Source: Stutzerimonas stutzeri (GTDB lineage: Bacteria > Pseudomonadota > Gammaproteobacteria > Pseudomonadales > Pseudomonadaceae). From it: DNA of 64,000 nt. A model generated the notes under the pieces. The model was not told the origin of the DNA, made no database searches, and saw only the letters and a program-made list of their open reading frames with translations. Location: positions 3,038,001 to 3,102,000 of the forward strand of contig NZ_CP139348.1 of NCBI RefSeq assembly GCF_038561965.1, written 5' to 3'. How positions within the stretch are numbered: the first letter of the stretch is position 1; each line of letters starts with the position of its first letter. Position numbers and translations under genes: made by a program. Positions 18,513-26,143 of this stretch are shown here, in pieces.

Positions 18513-18528
18513 CTGTATATAATCCCAG
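18513..18528. promoter_or_regulatory. LexA box 1
   Basis: CTGTATATAATCCCAG: CTG-N10-CAG, matching the gammaproteobacterial SOS box; TATAAT lies inside it and could be the -10. Confidence 0.88.
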
Positions 18529-18531
18529 TCA

Positions 18532-18547
18532 CTGTATAAAAGAACAG
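18532..18547. promoter_or_regulatory. LexA box 2
   Basis: CTGTATAAAAGAACAG, CTG-N10-CAG, 8 bp upstream of the lexA ATG. Paired boxes, 19 bp centre to centre, are typical for lexA autoregulation. Confidence 0.9.
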
Positions 18548-18555
18548 AGACCGAC

Positions 18556-19164
18556 ATGATCAAGCTGACGCCTCGCCAGACGGAAATCCTCGCGTTCATC
18601 AAGCGTTGCCTGGAAGACAACGGTTATCCGCCCACCCGCGCGGAGATCGCTCAGGAGCTCGGCTTCAAATCACCCAACGCCGCCGAAGAGCATCTCAAGG
18701 CACTTGCCCGCAAAGGCGCTATCGAGATGACGCCCGGCGCGTCGCGCGGGATACGTATTCCGGACTTCGAACCCGCCGCTCCCGAGAACGGCCTGCCAAT
18801 CATCGGCCGTGTCGCCGCGGGCGCACCGATCCTGGCGCAGCAGCATGTCGAGGAATCCTGCCAGATCAGCCCCGCCTTTTTCCATCCGCGCGCCGATTAT
18901 CTGTTGCGCGTACACGGTATGAGCATGAAGGACGTCGGCATTTTCGACGGTGACCTGCTGGCCGTACACACCACCCGCGAGGTGCGCAACGGCCAGATCG
19001 TGGTTGCCCGCGTCGGTGACGAAGTGACGGTGAAGCGCTTCAAGCGTGACGGCAAGAAGGTTTGGCTGCTGGCTGAAAACCCCGAGTTCGCGCCCATCGA
19101 GGTCGACCTCGAACAGCAGGAATTAGTGATTGAAGGCTTGAGTGTCGGCGTCATACGCCGCTAA
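18556..19164 (+). CDS. lexA: LexA SOS repressor / self-cleaving protease
   Basis: 202 aa. The N-terminal winged helix (LTPRQTEILAFIKR; PPTRAEIAQELGFKSPNAAE) binds SOS boxes. The C-terminal S24 peptidase domain cleaves itself when stimulated by RecA filaments. Cleavage is expected at Ala88-Gly89 in GRVAAGAP, with Ser123 (HGMSMKD) and Lys160 (VTVKRF) as the catalytic dyad; all are intact. Two LexA boxes precede it. sulA follows after 11 bp, the standard Pseudomonas lexA-sulA operon. Confidence 0.98.
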   Translation: MIKLTPRQTEILAFIKRCLEDNGYPPTRAEIAQELGFKSPNAAEEHLKALARKGAIEMTPGASRGIRIPDFEPAAPENGLPIIGRVAAGAPILAQQHVEESCQISPAFFHPRADYLLRVHGMSMKDVGIFDGDLLAVHTTREVRNGQIVVARVGDEVTVKRFKRDGKKVWLLAENPEFAPIEVDLEQQELVIEGLSVGVIRR

Positions 19165-19175
19165 GGAGAAGGTTC

Positions 19176-19652
19176 ATGCAGTACCAGACCAGCACTTCCC
19201 GGCCCCAACTATCATTGTTCGACGGCGTCATCGCGCAAAGCCTTGCGCCGTTCGGCAGTTTGAAACCACGCAGCAAAACCGAGCAGGAAAAGGAACATTT
19301 AAGCGAATTGAGCCTGAGCGGTAGCAGCGAACATTGCCACCTGCTGCTCGCACCTATCTTGCGTGAACTCGGTGACGCAACCGACAGCCGCTGGCTTACG
19401 CTGATCGCCCCTCCCGCGTTCCTTTCGCAGAGCTGGCTGCGTAAATGCGGCCTGAATCGCGAACGCATCATTCTGCTGCAGCCGCGGGACGCAAAGGGTG
19501 CGCTTGACCTCGCCTGCAAGGCACTGGCCTCGGGCTGCAGCCACACGGTCATCAGCTGGTTCAGTCAGCTCGACGGCAAAACGCGCGGCAGGCTGCGCGC
19601 TTCCGCCAGCCTGGGCGAAGCTCAGAGCCTAAATATTCGTCTGGGATTTTGA
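19176..19652 (+). CDS. sulA: SOS cell-division inhibitor SulA
   Basis: 158 aa, the SulA length in pseudomonads. It binds FtsZ and stops septation during SOS. The conserved central region is visible (SRWLTLIAPPAFLSQSWLR; NRERIILLQP; SCSHTVISWFSQLDG-like segment). Translation starts at ATG 19176 with AAGGAG upstream. It is cotranscribed with lexA, so the LexA boxes at 18513-18547 control both. Confidence 0.93.
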   Translation: MQYQTSTSRPQLSLFDGVIAQSLAPFGSLKPRSKTEQEKEHLSELSLSGSSEHCHLLLAPILRELGDATDSRWLTLIAPPAFLSQSWLRKCGLNRERIILLQPRDAKGALDLACKALASGCSHTVISWFSQLDGKTRGRLRASASLGEAQSLNIRLGF

Positions 19653-19726
19653 GCGCAACAGCACAGGGAAGTGCTGCCAAATCGAGAATGGAATTCTGAA
19701 GCTACAGTGCTCTAACGCCGACCCGT

Positions 19727-19963
19727 TCAGTGCAGAACGCGCGGCTCGTCATCATCACGCTCAAACTCACCTTCCGACATGCGCCCGGCCATCTGAACGC
19801 CGACATTGAACATCGCCTTGGCGATTTCGACATGCTGACCCTGCAGGAACACCTTGGCATCGTCAGAGAAATCCAGCGTGACCAACACCTGTTCGTCCTC
19901 GGCACGACGGAGCACGATGCGCCCGTCCGGTAGCTCGACGATTTCCAGAAAAGATGTAGGCAT
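19727..19963 (-). CDS. Conserved Pseudomonas hypothetical protein (PA3009-like)
   Basis: 78 aa, acidic, without membrane helices (FLEIVELPDGRIVLRRAEDE; VTLDFSDDAKVFLQGQHVEI). It occupies the position of PA3009 in the conserved lexA-sulA-topA block and has good codon character. No known domain or function. It converges on sulA; the 74-bp gap between them has no strong terminator. Confidence 0.8.
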   Translation of the reverse strand: MPTSFLEIVELPDGRIVLRRAEDEQVLVTLDFSDDAKVFLQGQHVEIAKAMFNVGVQMAGRMSEGEFERDDDEPRVLH

Positions 19964-20186
19964 GGATCAGCTCCGCGTGAAAGGCGGCCATTGTACCAGC
20001 CGACCGGCGTCAGGGCAGCCTCTGCCTACCCCAGCAAGATTTGCGGCTGCGACGCACGGTAACGACAGTCGCGCAGGTTCCAGACGGCGAGAACAGACTG
20101 GGCAAGAAAACGATGCGCCTAATCCAACCGACACGTAGCATGCGCTGAAAAAAGCGCGCCCGCTGGTGCCGCGATAAGGATTGCGC

Positions 20187-21026
20187 ATGACCACCCGCAC
20201 ATTGCTACTAACCGCTCTAGCCATGTTGGCATTCGCAGGCAATTCGGTTTTGTGCCGTATTGCCTTGCGAGACACCGCTATCGACCCAGCCAGCTTCACG
20301 GGCCTGCGTATTCTGGCCGGAGCGCTCATGCTCTGGCTGCTGTTGCGCATAAGCCAGGCCCGCCCCTCTGCAGGCGGCGACTGGTTCAGTGCCTTGGCCC
20401 TGTTCGTCTATGCGGCAAGCTTTTCCTTCGCCTATATCGATCTAGACGCCGGAGCCGGCGCCCTGCTGCTGTTCGGCGCGGTGCAGTTGAGCATGCTTGC
20501 CTGGGGCTTGCTGCGCGGCGAGCGCTTCAGCGGTGGGCAGATTGCTGGTTTGCTGCTTGCGCTGAGCGGGTTGCTGATCTTACTGCTGCCGGGAAGCAGC
20601 GCGCCGGCATTGGAGGGAGCATTGCTCATGCTGCTGTCCGGTATAGCCTGGGGCGTCTACTCGCTACGCGGACGGGGCGCGAGCAACCCCTTGGCAGCAA
20701 CCGCAGGTAACTTCATCAAAGCAGTCCCATTCGCCGCAGTGCTCTGCCTGCTGCTGCTGGGCCAGCAGCAATGGGATGCGCCGGGGGTGATATACGCACT
20801 GCTTTCCGGGGCACTGACTTCTGGCATCGGCTACGCCATCTGGTACGCAGCGCTGCCCGGCCTTGCGGCAATACAGGCGGCGAGCGTGCAGCTCAGCGTT
20901 CCACTGCTAACGGCCATTGCCGGGGCCGTGCTACTAGGCGAAGCCCTTACTGCGACGCTGCTGCTGTCCGGCGCGGCGATTCTCGGCGGGATCGCCATGG
21001 TACTGACCATCAAGCACCGCGGCTGA
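20187..21026 (+). CDS. EamA/DMT-family inner-membrane transporter
   Basis: 279 aa with about ten hydrophobic helices in two EamA repeats. The first starts at LLLTALAMLAFAGNSVLCRIAL; the second follows MLLSGIAWGVYSLRGRG. Substrate unknown; the family exports metabolites such as amino acids or cofactors. ATG 20187 is preferred over an in-frame TTG 6 bp earlier because AAGGA is well spaced from it. This gene is not part of the P. aeruginosa PA3009-PA3010 interval, so it is an insertion in the conserved block. It converges on the DUF6586 gene. Confidence 0.87.
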   Translation: MTTRTLLLTALAMLAFAGNSVLCRIALRDTAIDPASFTGLRILAGALMLWLLLRISQARPSAGGDWFSALALFVYAASFSFAYIDLDAGAGALLLFGAVQLSMLAWGLLRGERFSGGQIAGLLLALSGLLILLLPGSSAPALEGALLMLLSGIAWGVYSLRGRGASNPLAATAGNFIKAVPFAAVLCLLLLGQQQWDAPGVIYALLSGALTSGIGYAIWYAALPGLAAIQAASVQLSVPLLTAIAGAVLLGEALTATLLLSGAAILGGIAMVLTIKHRG

Positions 21027-21044
21027 TGCCGCAGTGCGAAGCTG

Positions 21045-21563
21045 TCACCACTCGGTAAGCGACTCGCGAAAGCGTAACGCCAGGCCCTTTAGGTTCTGTC
21101 GCCAGGCTTCCAGCTCGGCACGCGACAGCGGCGGCGTTTCATCCTCGACGCTGACTGCCTCGATCAGCGGCTGGCGCGGATCGGTCTTCGCCTTCGCTGG
21201 CGCGCGTGGCGGCTGGAACAGCTGTTTGTAGGCCATCAGCAACTGCCCGAGCCAGGTGCTCGGCTGCTCCGACAATTCCAGCAGCTCAGCGAGCTCCGGA
21301 CTCGGCGCCGATTCCAGCACGCTACGGGTCAGAAACGCCTCGACCGCCGGCGCGTCCGCGCCTGGCGAACGATAGTAGCCAGCAATTTCATGGCAAAGTC
21401 CAAGCAATGCGCCGTGAAGGTGAAACAGGCAGGCCTCGCGCTCAGCCTGGATCAACCCTTGGGAATGCATAGAGGCGGACTCTTCGGCTTTGCGCCAGCT
21501 TTCCAGTGACAGGCCGGCGAAGAAGATCTTCTGGTTGGTGCGCGTATAGAGCTCGTGAGCCAT
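21045..21563 (-). CDS. DUF6586-family protein (PA3010-like)
   Basis: 172 aa, soluble and helical. The N-terminal half is conserved in pseudomonads (AHELYTRTNQKIFFAGLSLE; ACLFHLHGALLGLCHEIAGYY), and the C-terminal part is more variable and charged. No function known. It lies 131 bp downstream of topA on the same strand, as PA3010 does with topA. Confidence 0.82.
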   Translation of the reverse strand: MAHELYTRTNQKIFFAGLSLESWRKAEESASMHSQGLIQAEREACLFHLHGALLGLCHEIAGYYRSPGADAPAVEAFLTRSVLESAPSPELAELLELSEQPSTWLGQLLMAYKQLFQPPRAPAKAKTDPRQPLIEAVSVEDETPPLSRAELEAWRQNLKGLALRFRESLTEW

Positions 21564-21694
21564 GGCATGCTCTCCGAAAGAAGATGAACAGAGAATGGAC
21601 CTTCACAGGTTGCCGCACCAGATCGGCTGACGAACCGTCAGCCGATCTCAGGAGTGCTCTACCCGGCCAGTCAATGCAGCTGACCGGGACGAGG

Positions 21695-24298
21695 TCAACG
21701 CTTGTCTTCGACCTTCCACTTGCCGCCGTCGTAGAGCGCCTTCCAGCCGGTCGGCTTGCCGTCCACTTCGGTCTGCACGTACTGCTCCTTGGTCTTGCGG
21801 CTGAAGCGGATGACTGCAAAGCGGCCTTCCGGATCCTTCTGCGGTGCGTCGAGCAGGAAGTGGTACTTGGGATCGATCTCGTCCTTGTGCGGGATCAGCT
21901 CACGCACCAGTGGAGCGCGGGTTTCGCGATTCTTCGGGAACTGACTGGCGGCCAGGAACAACCCGGAAGCGCCATCACGTAGCACGTAGGTGTCATCCAC
22001 CTTCTCGCACTTGAGCTCCGGCATCTTCACCGCATCCATCTTCGGCGGTGCCGCTTCGCCGTTCTTCAGCAGCTTGCGAGTGTTCTTGCATTCAGCATTG
22101 GTGCATCCGAAGAACTTGCCGAAACGGCCAGTCTTGAGCTGCATTTCGCTGCCGCACTTGTCGCATTCCAGACTCGGACCTTCGTAGCCCTTGATGCGGT
22201 ACTGCCCTTTCTCGATCTCGTAACCGGAGCAGTCGGGGTTGTTACCGCAGATATGCAGCTTCTGCGTCTCGTCGAGCAGGTAAGCATCCATTGCAGTGCT
22301 GCAGATCGGGCAGCGGTGCTTGCCCAGCAGCACGAGGGACTCGGACTCGCCCTCGTCATCAGCAGCAATCTCGTCGCCTGGAACCAGGTTGACCGTGGAC
22401 TTACAACGCTCTTTCGGTGGCAGGCTGTAGCCGGAGCAACCGAGGAACACGCCGGTCGAGGCGGTGCGGATCATCATCGGACGACCGCAGACCTTGCACG
22501 GAATATCGGTGAGCGTCGGCTGGTTAGCGCGCATGCCGTTCTCGCTGGCTTCAGCGACTTCGAGCTTCTTGCGGAAATCACCGTAGAACTCGTCCAGCAC
22601 GTGCTTCCAGTCGCGCTCGCCCTGAGCGACGTCGTCCAGGTTCTCTTCCATGCCGGCGGTAAAGCCGTAGTCCATCAGGTTGTTGAAACTCTCTGACAGA
22701 CGCTCGGTGACGATGTCGCCCATCTTCTCCGAGTAGAAACGGCGGTTGTGCAGCGAGACGTAACCGCGATCCTGAATGGTAGAGATGATCGCGGCGTAGG
22801 TGGACGGCCGGCCAATACCGCGCTTCTCCATTTCCTTGACCAGACTGGCTTCGGAAAAGCGCGCCGGCGGCTTGGTGAAATGCTGGCTCGGATCGAGCTT
22901 GAGCAGCTTCATGTCGTCGCCCTTGTTCATCTCCGGCAGCACGTCGTCCTCGCCGGCCTTGCTCTGCTGCGGCATGACCTTGGTATAGCCATCGAACTTG
23001 AGAATGCGGCCCTTGGCACGCAGTTCGAAATTGCCGGCAGCGACGGTCACGCTGGTGGACAGGTACTGCGCCGGCGGCATCTGGCACGCCACGAACTGAC
23101 GCCAGATCAGCTCGTACAGACGCTCGGCGTCACGCTCCATGCCCGACAGCTGAGTGGGGCGCAGGTTGACGTCGGACGGGCGAATCGCCTCGTGCGCCTC
23201 CTGAGCGCCCTCCTTGCTCGAATAGACGTTCGGCTTCTCCGGCAGGTACTTGTCGCCAAACTCGCTCTCGATGAACCCACGCACCATAGCGACCGCGTCG
23301 GCCGAGAGATTGGTCGAGTCGGTACGCATGTACGTTATGTAACCGGCTTCGTATAAGCGCTGAGCCATCATCATGGTCTTCTTCACGCCGAAGCCGAGGC
23401 GATTGCTCGCCGCCTGCTGCAGGGTCGAAGTGATGAAGGGAGCGGACGGCTTGCTGCTGGTCGGCTTGTCCTCGCGCTTGCTGACGCTGTACTGAGCGCC
23501 CTTGAGCTTTTCGAGCGCCGCAGTAGCCTGCGCTTCGTTCAGCGGCTTGAAGGCCTCACCATTCTCGCGGGCGACCTCGAAACGCACTTTGGCCTGCTGC
23601 GCACTCGCCAGGTCCGCATGCACTTCCCAATATTCTTCAGGAACGAAAGCACGAATCTCGCGCTCACGTTCGACCACCAGCTTCACCGCGACCGATTGCA
23701 CCCGGCCAGCGGAGAGCCCGCGGGCGATTTTCTGCCAGAGCAGCGGCGACACCATGTAGCCGACCACACGGTCGAGGAAGCGACGCGCCTGCTGCGCGTT
23801 GACCCGGTTGATATCCAGATCGCCGGGTTTGGAAAAGGCTTCCTGGATCGCTTTCTTGGTGATCTCGTTGAACACCACCCGCTTGTAGCGGCTGTCGTCA
23901 CCGCCAATGGACTCGCGTAGGTGCCAAGCGATGGCCTCCCCCTCTCTATCCAAGTCGGTCGCGAGATAGATGGTGTCGGCTTCCTTGGCCAGACGACGCA
24001 GTTCCTCGATCACCTTTTCCTTGCCCGGCAGGATCTCGTACTTGGCTTTCCAGCCATGTTCGGGGTCGACGCCCATACGCGTGATGAGCTGACGCTTGGC
24101 CTTCTCCTTCGGCGACAGCGCTGGCGTTTCGGCCGCTGCAGCCTTGCCGCGCTTGACCGGCTCCTTGTTGGCAGAGCCGCTGGTGGGAAGGTCGCGGATG
24201 TGGCCGATACTCGACTTCACCACGTACTGGTTGCCCAAATACTTGTTGATTGTCTTGGCCTTGGCCGGTGATTCCACGATGACCAGCGATTTACCCAT
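21695..24298 (-). CDS. topA: DNA topoisomerase I (TopA)
   Basis: Type IA topoisomerase that relaxes negative supercoils. 867 aa, matching Pseudomonas TopA. The TOPRIM domain is at the N-terminus (KSLVIVESPAKAKTINKYLG; YLATDLDREGEAIAWHL). The active-site Tyr is in AGYITYMRTDSTNLS. C-terminal topoisomerase zinc ribbons follow (CKVCGRPMMIRT; CPICSTAMDAYL; CDKCGSEMQLKTGRFGKFFG). I chose ATG 24298 (MGKSLVIVESPAK); the frame stays open 29 codons further without coding character. It shares its strand with the flanking DUF6586 and DUF1653 genes. Confidence 0.97.
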   Translation of the reverse strand: MGKSLVIVESPAKAKTINKYLGNQYVVKSSIGHIRDLPTSGSANKEPVKRGKAAAAETPALSPKEKAKRQLITRMGVDPEHGWKAKYEILPGKEKVIEELRRLAKEADTIYLATDLDREGEAIAWHLRESIGGDDSRYKRVVFNEITKKAIQEAFSKPGDLDINRVNAQQARRFLDRVVGYMVSPLLWQKIARGLSAGRVQSVAVKLVVEREREIRAFVPEEYWEVHADLASAQQAKVRFEVARENGEAFKPLNEAQATAALEKLKGAQYSVSKREDKPTSSKPSAPFITSTLQQAASNRLGFGVKKTMMMAQRLYEAGYITYMRTDSTNLSADAVAMVRGFIESEFGDKYLPEKPNVYSSKEGAQEAHEAIRPSDVNLRPTQLSGMERDAERLYELIWRQFVACQMPPAQYLSTSVTVAAGNFELRAKGRILKFDGYTKVMPQQSKAGEDDVLPEMNKGDDMKLLKLDPSQHFTKPPARFSEASLVKEMEKRGIGRPSTYAAIISTIQDRGYVSLHNRRFYSEKMGDIVTERLSESFNNLMDYGFTAGMEENLDDVAQGERDWKHVLDEFYGDFRKKLEVAEASENGMRANQPTLTDIPCKVCGRPMMIRTASTGVFLGCSGYSLPPKERCKSTVNLVPGDEIAADDEGESESLVLLGKHRCPICSTAMDAYLLDETQKLHICGNNPDCSGYEIEKGQYRIKGYEGPSLECDKCGSEMQLKTGRFGKFFGCTNAECKNTRKLLKNGEAAPPKMDAVKMPELKCEKVDDTYVLRDGASGLFLAASQFPKNRETRAPLVRELIPHKDEIDPKYHFLLDAPQKDPEGRFAVIRFSRKTKEQYVQTEVDGKPTGWKALYDGGKWKVEDKR

Positions 24299-24584
24299 GG
24301 AGAGGAGAGTTCCTGAATCGAAAGGTGAACAGAGGCAGCGCCTCCGGCAGTTTGAATGCCCGACCGGCGCTAGACGGCAAAGCATCAGCGAACATCAGTC
24401 CGCGTCTTGCGAACGGGCAACCTGGCAAAACCATGATCCTGCCGGGCCCCGTATGGTGCGAATCAGAGCGGTGGTTCGATGCCATAAACCAGACGCCGAG
24501 GTTTTCGCTCTGCTTAAAAAGCACCGCTATATATAGTGGTGATGGACGTGAGGTCAAGCGCGAGGCCGATAGCCGTGTGCCATC
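24299..24584. promoter_or_regulatory. topA upstream region with a 20-bp near-palindrome
   Basis: 286 bp without a gene. At 24522-24541 CACCGCTATATATAGTGGTG is an inverted repeat with a single mismatched pair. It could be a repressor operator or, through its TATATA core, part of a topA promoter about 225 bp upstream of the start. Confidence 0.4.
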
Positions 24585-24818
24585 TCACCCCTCGAAAACG
24601 CTCGCCTCGGCCTCGATCAACGCGAACCGCGGCACCGTTTCACCGTTGACCTCCACCGTTTCGGTGAACATCGACAAAGGGCGCACCCAGAGCCCACGCT
24701 CCCCGTACAACGCTTGATAGAAGACCACCGGCTCTTCCGTCTCGGAGTGCCGCGCTACGGCGAATACGCGATATTCAGGGCCCTTGTAATGGCGATAACG
24801 CCCTGGCTCCACCTGCAT
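24585..24818 (-). CDS. DUF1653-family protein (PA3012-like)
   Basis: 77 aa. Typical DUF1653 sequence: EPGRYRHYKGPEYRVFAVAR, then EEPVVFYQALYGERGLWVRP and a final SVFEG. Function unknown; conserved beside fadA and topA in Pseudomonas. Start at ATG 24818 with GGAGG upstream, rather than the 24-codon longer frame whose leader (GAPVFLFCLC) overlaps the fadBA terminator. Confidence 0.85.
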   Translation of the reverse strand: MQVEPGRYRHYKGPEYRVFAVARHSETEEPVVFYQALYGERGLWVRPLSMFTETVEVNGETVPRFALIEAEASVFEG

Positions 24819-24838
24819 ACCAACCTCCACGCAAAGAC

Positions 24839-24869
24839 AAAAAAGAAAAACCGGGGCACCAGGCCCCGG
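24839..24869 (-). terminator. Terminator of the fadBA operon
   Basis: On minus: CCGGGGC, loop CTGGT, GCCCCGG, followed by a T-rich run (complement of 24839-24850). It lies 80 bp after fadA stops. Confidence 0.88.
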
Positions 24870-24949
24870 CTTCCATGCACCGACTGACAATCATCCCCGC
24901 AAGCTAGCGGAATGGCTGTCAGCCTAGCGCAGTCATTTGCATCTGTCTG

Positions 24950-26125
24950 TTAGACGCGTTCGAAGACCGTACTGATCCCCTGGCCCAGACCGATACACAT
25001 GGTGGCGACACCGAGCGTACCGTTGTTCTGCTTCATCACGTTCAGCAGGGTGCCGGAGATACGCGCACCGGAGCAGCCGAACGGGTGACCCAGGGCGATG
25101 GCGCCGCCGTGCAGGTTGACCTTCTCTTCCATCTTGTCGAGCAGCTTGAGGTCCTTGAGCACCGGCAGGGCCTGCGCAGCAAAGGCTTCGTTCAGCTCGA
25201 CGTGGCTGATGTCGTCCATGGTCAGACCGGCGCGCTTGAGCACTTTCTGGGTCGAAGGCACCGGGCCGTAACCCATGATTGCCGGGTCGACACCGGCCAG
25301 CGCCATAGCGCGAACCACGGCCAGCGGCTGGATGCCGAGATCCTTGGCACGCTGTGCGGACATGACGATCATGCAGGAAGCGCCGTCAGTGATCTGCGAG
25401 GAAGTACCCGCAGTCACGGTGCCGCCCTTCGGGTTGAACGCAGGCTTCAGGGCAGCCAGGCTTTCCAGCGTCGTGTCCGGACGGATGGTTTCGTCGTAAT
25501 CGAAGACCTTGAGGAAACCGTCCTCGTCGTAGCCTTCCATCGGGATGATTTCATCCTTGAAGTTGCCTTCCAGCGTGGCCTTGTGCGCCAGACGGTGTGA
25601 ACGCTCACCGAAGGCGTCCTGCTGCTCACGGGTGATGCCATGCATCTTGCCCAGCATTTCGGCGGTGAGGCCCATCATGCCGGATGCCTTGGCAGCATGC
25701 AGCGACAACTGCGGGTTCGGATCCACGCCGTGCATCATGCTGACGTGGCCCATGTGCTCCACACCGCCGATGACGAACACGTCACCGTTGTTGGTCTGGA
25801 TGGCCTGCACGGCGGTGTGCAGGGCGCTCATGGACGAGCCGCAGAGGCGGCTCACGGTCTGGCCGGCGCTGGTGTGCGGAATGCGCGTCATCAACGATGC
25901 CATGCGAGCAATGTTCCAGCCCTGCTCGAGGGTCTGGTTCACGCAGCCCCAGATCACGTCCTCGACTTCGGCCGGGTCAACCTTCGGGTTGCGCGCCAGC
26001 ACGCCGTCGATCAGGAGTGCGGACATGGTTTCAGCACGGGTATTACGGTGCATGCCGCCCTTGGAGCGCCCCATCGGGGTGCGACCGAAGTCGACGATGA
26101 CTGCATCTCTTGGATTCAGACTCAT
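24950..26125 (-). CDS. fadA: 3-ketoacyl-CoA thiolase FadA
   Basis: Beta subunit of the aerobic fatty-acid oxidation complex; cleaves 3-ketoacyl-CoA to acetyl-CoA and shortened acyl-CoA. 391 aa, standard. Nucleophilic Cys95 lies in SRLCGSSMSALH, the His motif in GGAIALGHPFGCSGAR, and the second Cys in ATMCIGLGQG. 18 bp downstream of fadB, cotranscribed, and ending at a clear terminator. Regulated with fadB, probably by PsrA. Confidence 0.97.
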   Translation of the reverse strand: MSLNPRDAVIVDFGRTPMGRSKGGMHRNTRAETMSALLIDGVLARNPKVDPAEVEDVIWGCVNQTLEQGWNIARMASLMTRIPHTSAGQTVSRLCGSSMSALHTAVQAIQTNNGDVFVIGGVEHMGHVSMMHGVDPNPQLSLHAAKASGMMGLTAEMLGKMHGITREQQDAFGERSHRLAHKATLEGNFKDEIIPMEGYDEDGFLKVFDYDETIRPDTTLESLAALKPAFNPKGGTVTAGTSSQITDGASCMIVMSAQRAKDLGIQPLAVVRAMALAGVDPAIMGYGPVPSTQKVLKRAGLTMDDISHVELNEAFAAQALPVLKDLKLLDKMEEKVNLHGGAIALGHPFGCSGARISGTLLNVMKQNNGTLGVATMCIGLGQGISTVFERV

Positions 26126-26143
26126 GAATTCTCTCTCCCTCGA

